A DNA stretch of 64,000 nt from Polaromonas sp. GTDB lineage: Bacteria; Pseudomonadota; Gammaproteobacteria; Burkholderiales; Burkholderiaceae_C. Numbering within the stretch: position 1 is the stretch's first letter; every line of letters begins with the position of its first letter. Both the position numbers and the translations under genes were made by a program. Below, in pieces: positions 63,170-64,000 of the stretch. The stretch is from contig NZ_JAQSDA010000007.1 of assembly GCF_029945685.1 (NCBI RefSeq), positions 186,001 to 250,000 of the forward strand, written 5' to 3'. The notes under the pieces were generated by a model. The model was not told the DNA's origin and made no database searches. It was given only the letters and a program-made list of their open reading frames with translations.

Positions 63170-64000
63170 ATGTCGTTCCTGCCTCTTTCGCGCCGTACCG
63201 CCGTGTGCACTGCCCTGGCTTTGCTGGCCTGCGCCAGCGTGAGCGCCCAGCCTGACAGCTATCCCAGCAAACCCATCACCATCGTGGTGGCCTACCCGCC
63301 TGGTGGCAGCACCGACCTCAACGGGCGCACCTTGGGCGCCGAGCTGTCGCGCAAGCTGGGCGTGCCGGTGATTATTGACAACGTGGGCGGTGCCGGTGGC
63401 GCGATCGGCGCGCAGAAGGTCGCCAATGCCGCACCTGACGGCTACACGCTGCTGGTCGGCGCCAGCAATGAAATCGCCATCACCCGGCTGGTGTCGAGCG
63501 CCGTCAAGTACGACGTCAAGGACTTCACGCCGATCGGCCTGATCGCCACCCAGCCCATGGTGCTGGTGGCCTCGCAGAAGTCGGGCGTCAAGACGGTGGA
63601 CCAGTTCATGAGCCTGGTCCGGCAAAACCCCGGCAAGTACAGTTTTGGCAGCTCCGGCGTGGGCACTGCCCTGCATCTGGCCGGCGAGATGGTCAAGGAC
63701 CAGGGCGGCCTCTTCATGACCCACATTCCCTACCGCGGCGTGGCGCCCCTGGCCAACGATCTGCTGGGCAACAACATTGACTTCGGTGTGTTCGTGCTGT
63801 CCAGCGGCCTGCCGCACATCCGAAGCGGCAAGGTGGTTGCGCTCGGCACCACCGAAGCCCGGCGCTCGCCGATGACTGCCGACATCCCGGCTCTGGCCGA
63901 GACGCCCAGGCTCAAGGGCATCGACATCAACATCTGGTTTGCGCTGATGGGACCGGCCCGCCTGCCCGAGCCGGTGGTGGCCAAGCTCAAGAAAGCCCTG
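63170..64000 (+). CDS. Bug/TctC-family solute-binding protein (cut by the right edge)
   Basis: The frame opens at ATG 63170 and runs 277 codons to the window edge; about 40-50 residues should be missing. A signal peptide occupies about 1-26 (ALLACASVSAQ). PSKPITIVVAYPPGGSTDLNGR is the Bug-family hallmark, followed by VIIDNVGGAGGAIGAQKVANAAPDGYTLL and HIPYRGVAPLANDLLGN. These periplasmic receptors bind carboxylates or amino acids for TctAB-type transporters or signalling, and most are orphans. The adjacent LysR gene may control it. Confidence 0.93.
   Translation, partial: MSFLPLSRRTAVCTALALLACASVSAQPDSYPSKPITIVVAYPPGGSTDLNGRTLGAELSRKLGVPVIIDNVGGAGGAIGAQKVANAAPDGYTLLVGASNEIAITRLVSSAVKYDVKDFTPIGLIATQPMVLVASQKSGVKTVDQFMSLVRQNPGKYSFGSSGVGTALHLAGEMVKDQGGLFMTHIPYRGVAPLANDLLGNNIDFGVFVLSSGLPHIRSGKVVALGTTEARRSPMTADIPALAETPRLKGIDINIWFALMGPARLPEPVVAKLKKAL

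Overview
The window is a gene-dense, GC-rich stretch of a betaproteobacterial chromosome. Gene content points to the Comamonadaceae (Polaromonas/Rhodoferax/Variovorax type): a stand-alone MetH methyltransferase half, a Bug/TctC-type binding protein, a Sua5-PurK-PurE block, a GTP-type PEPCK, CHASE and PAS/GAF sensor kinases, and several families of short interspersed repeats. This is inference from protein and repeat character; no rRNA or tRNA gene was seen.

Layout. 0-8.5 kb: an FAD-linked oxidase (cut by the left edge), an EF-hand protein, a cobalamin adenosyltransferase, a hotdog thioesterase, an AsmA-like protein, a coiled-coil protein, an NCS2 permease, and a compact TetR / 37-residue peptide / alpha-beta hydrolase unit with two matching operator palindromes. 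8.5-10.6 kb: acetoacetyl-CoA synthetase. 10.6-21.4 kb: a 12-gene SUF iron-sulfur operon (sufA-like, sufB, sufC, sufD, sufS, sufU, bolA-like, grxD, nfu, mrp-DUF971 fusion, second nfu, lipA) behind two tandem IscR type-1-like sites. It is bracketed by a decayed (left) and an intact (right) copy of the same EamA-transporter 3' end, which suggests the block arrived or was duplicated as a unit. 21.3-33.7 kb: transporter, flavin reductase, M14 peptidase, two large membrane sensor kinases, a TetR regulator and a metallophosphoesterase. 33.9-48.5 kb: LysR regulator, pckG, small membrane and lipoproteins, MOSC protein, thioesterase plus threonine dehydratase, a tandem AAA ATPase, a 7TM protein with a degenerate GGDEF domain, recQ and a rhodanese. 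48.6-64 kb: the metH half, a soluble histidine kinase, sua5-purK-purE, a thioredoxin-TPR protein, dacB, tsaB-rimI-udg, three EamA/DMT-type or metabolic genes including pyrF, a LysR regulator and a Bug receptor cut by the right edge.

The genes cover Fe-S cluster assembly and lipoate synthesis, t6A-tRNA modification (Sua5, TsaB), purine and pyrimidine synthesis (PurE, PurK, PyrF), gluconeogenesis (PckG), DNA repair (RecQ, UDG) and signal transduction. Three related histidine kinases have no response-regulator gene here.

The most unusual feature is an interspersed repeat of about 55-60 bp (11 copies found by eye), here called repeat R1. It sits between genes and also inside coding regions; each time it is read in sense it uses the same stop-free frame, so it adds a related peptide of about 19 residues to unrelated proteins. 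A second repeat (R2, three copies) is inserted in frame into recQ and supplies the C terminus of the uracil-DNA glycosylase. A 165-bp palindromic MITE-like element lies upstream of an EamA gene at 57 kb.
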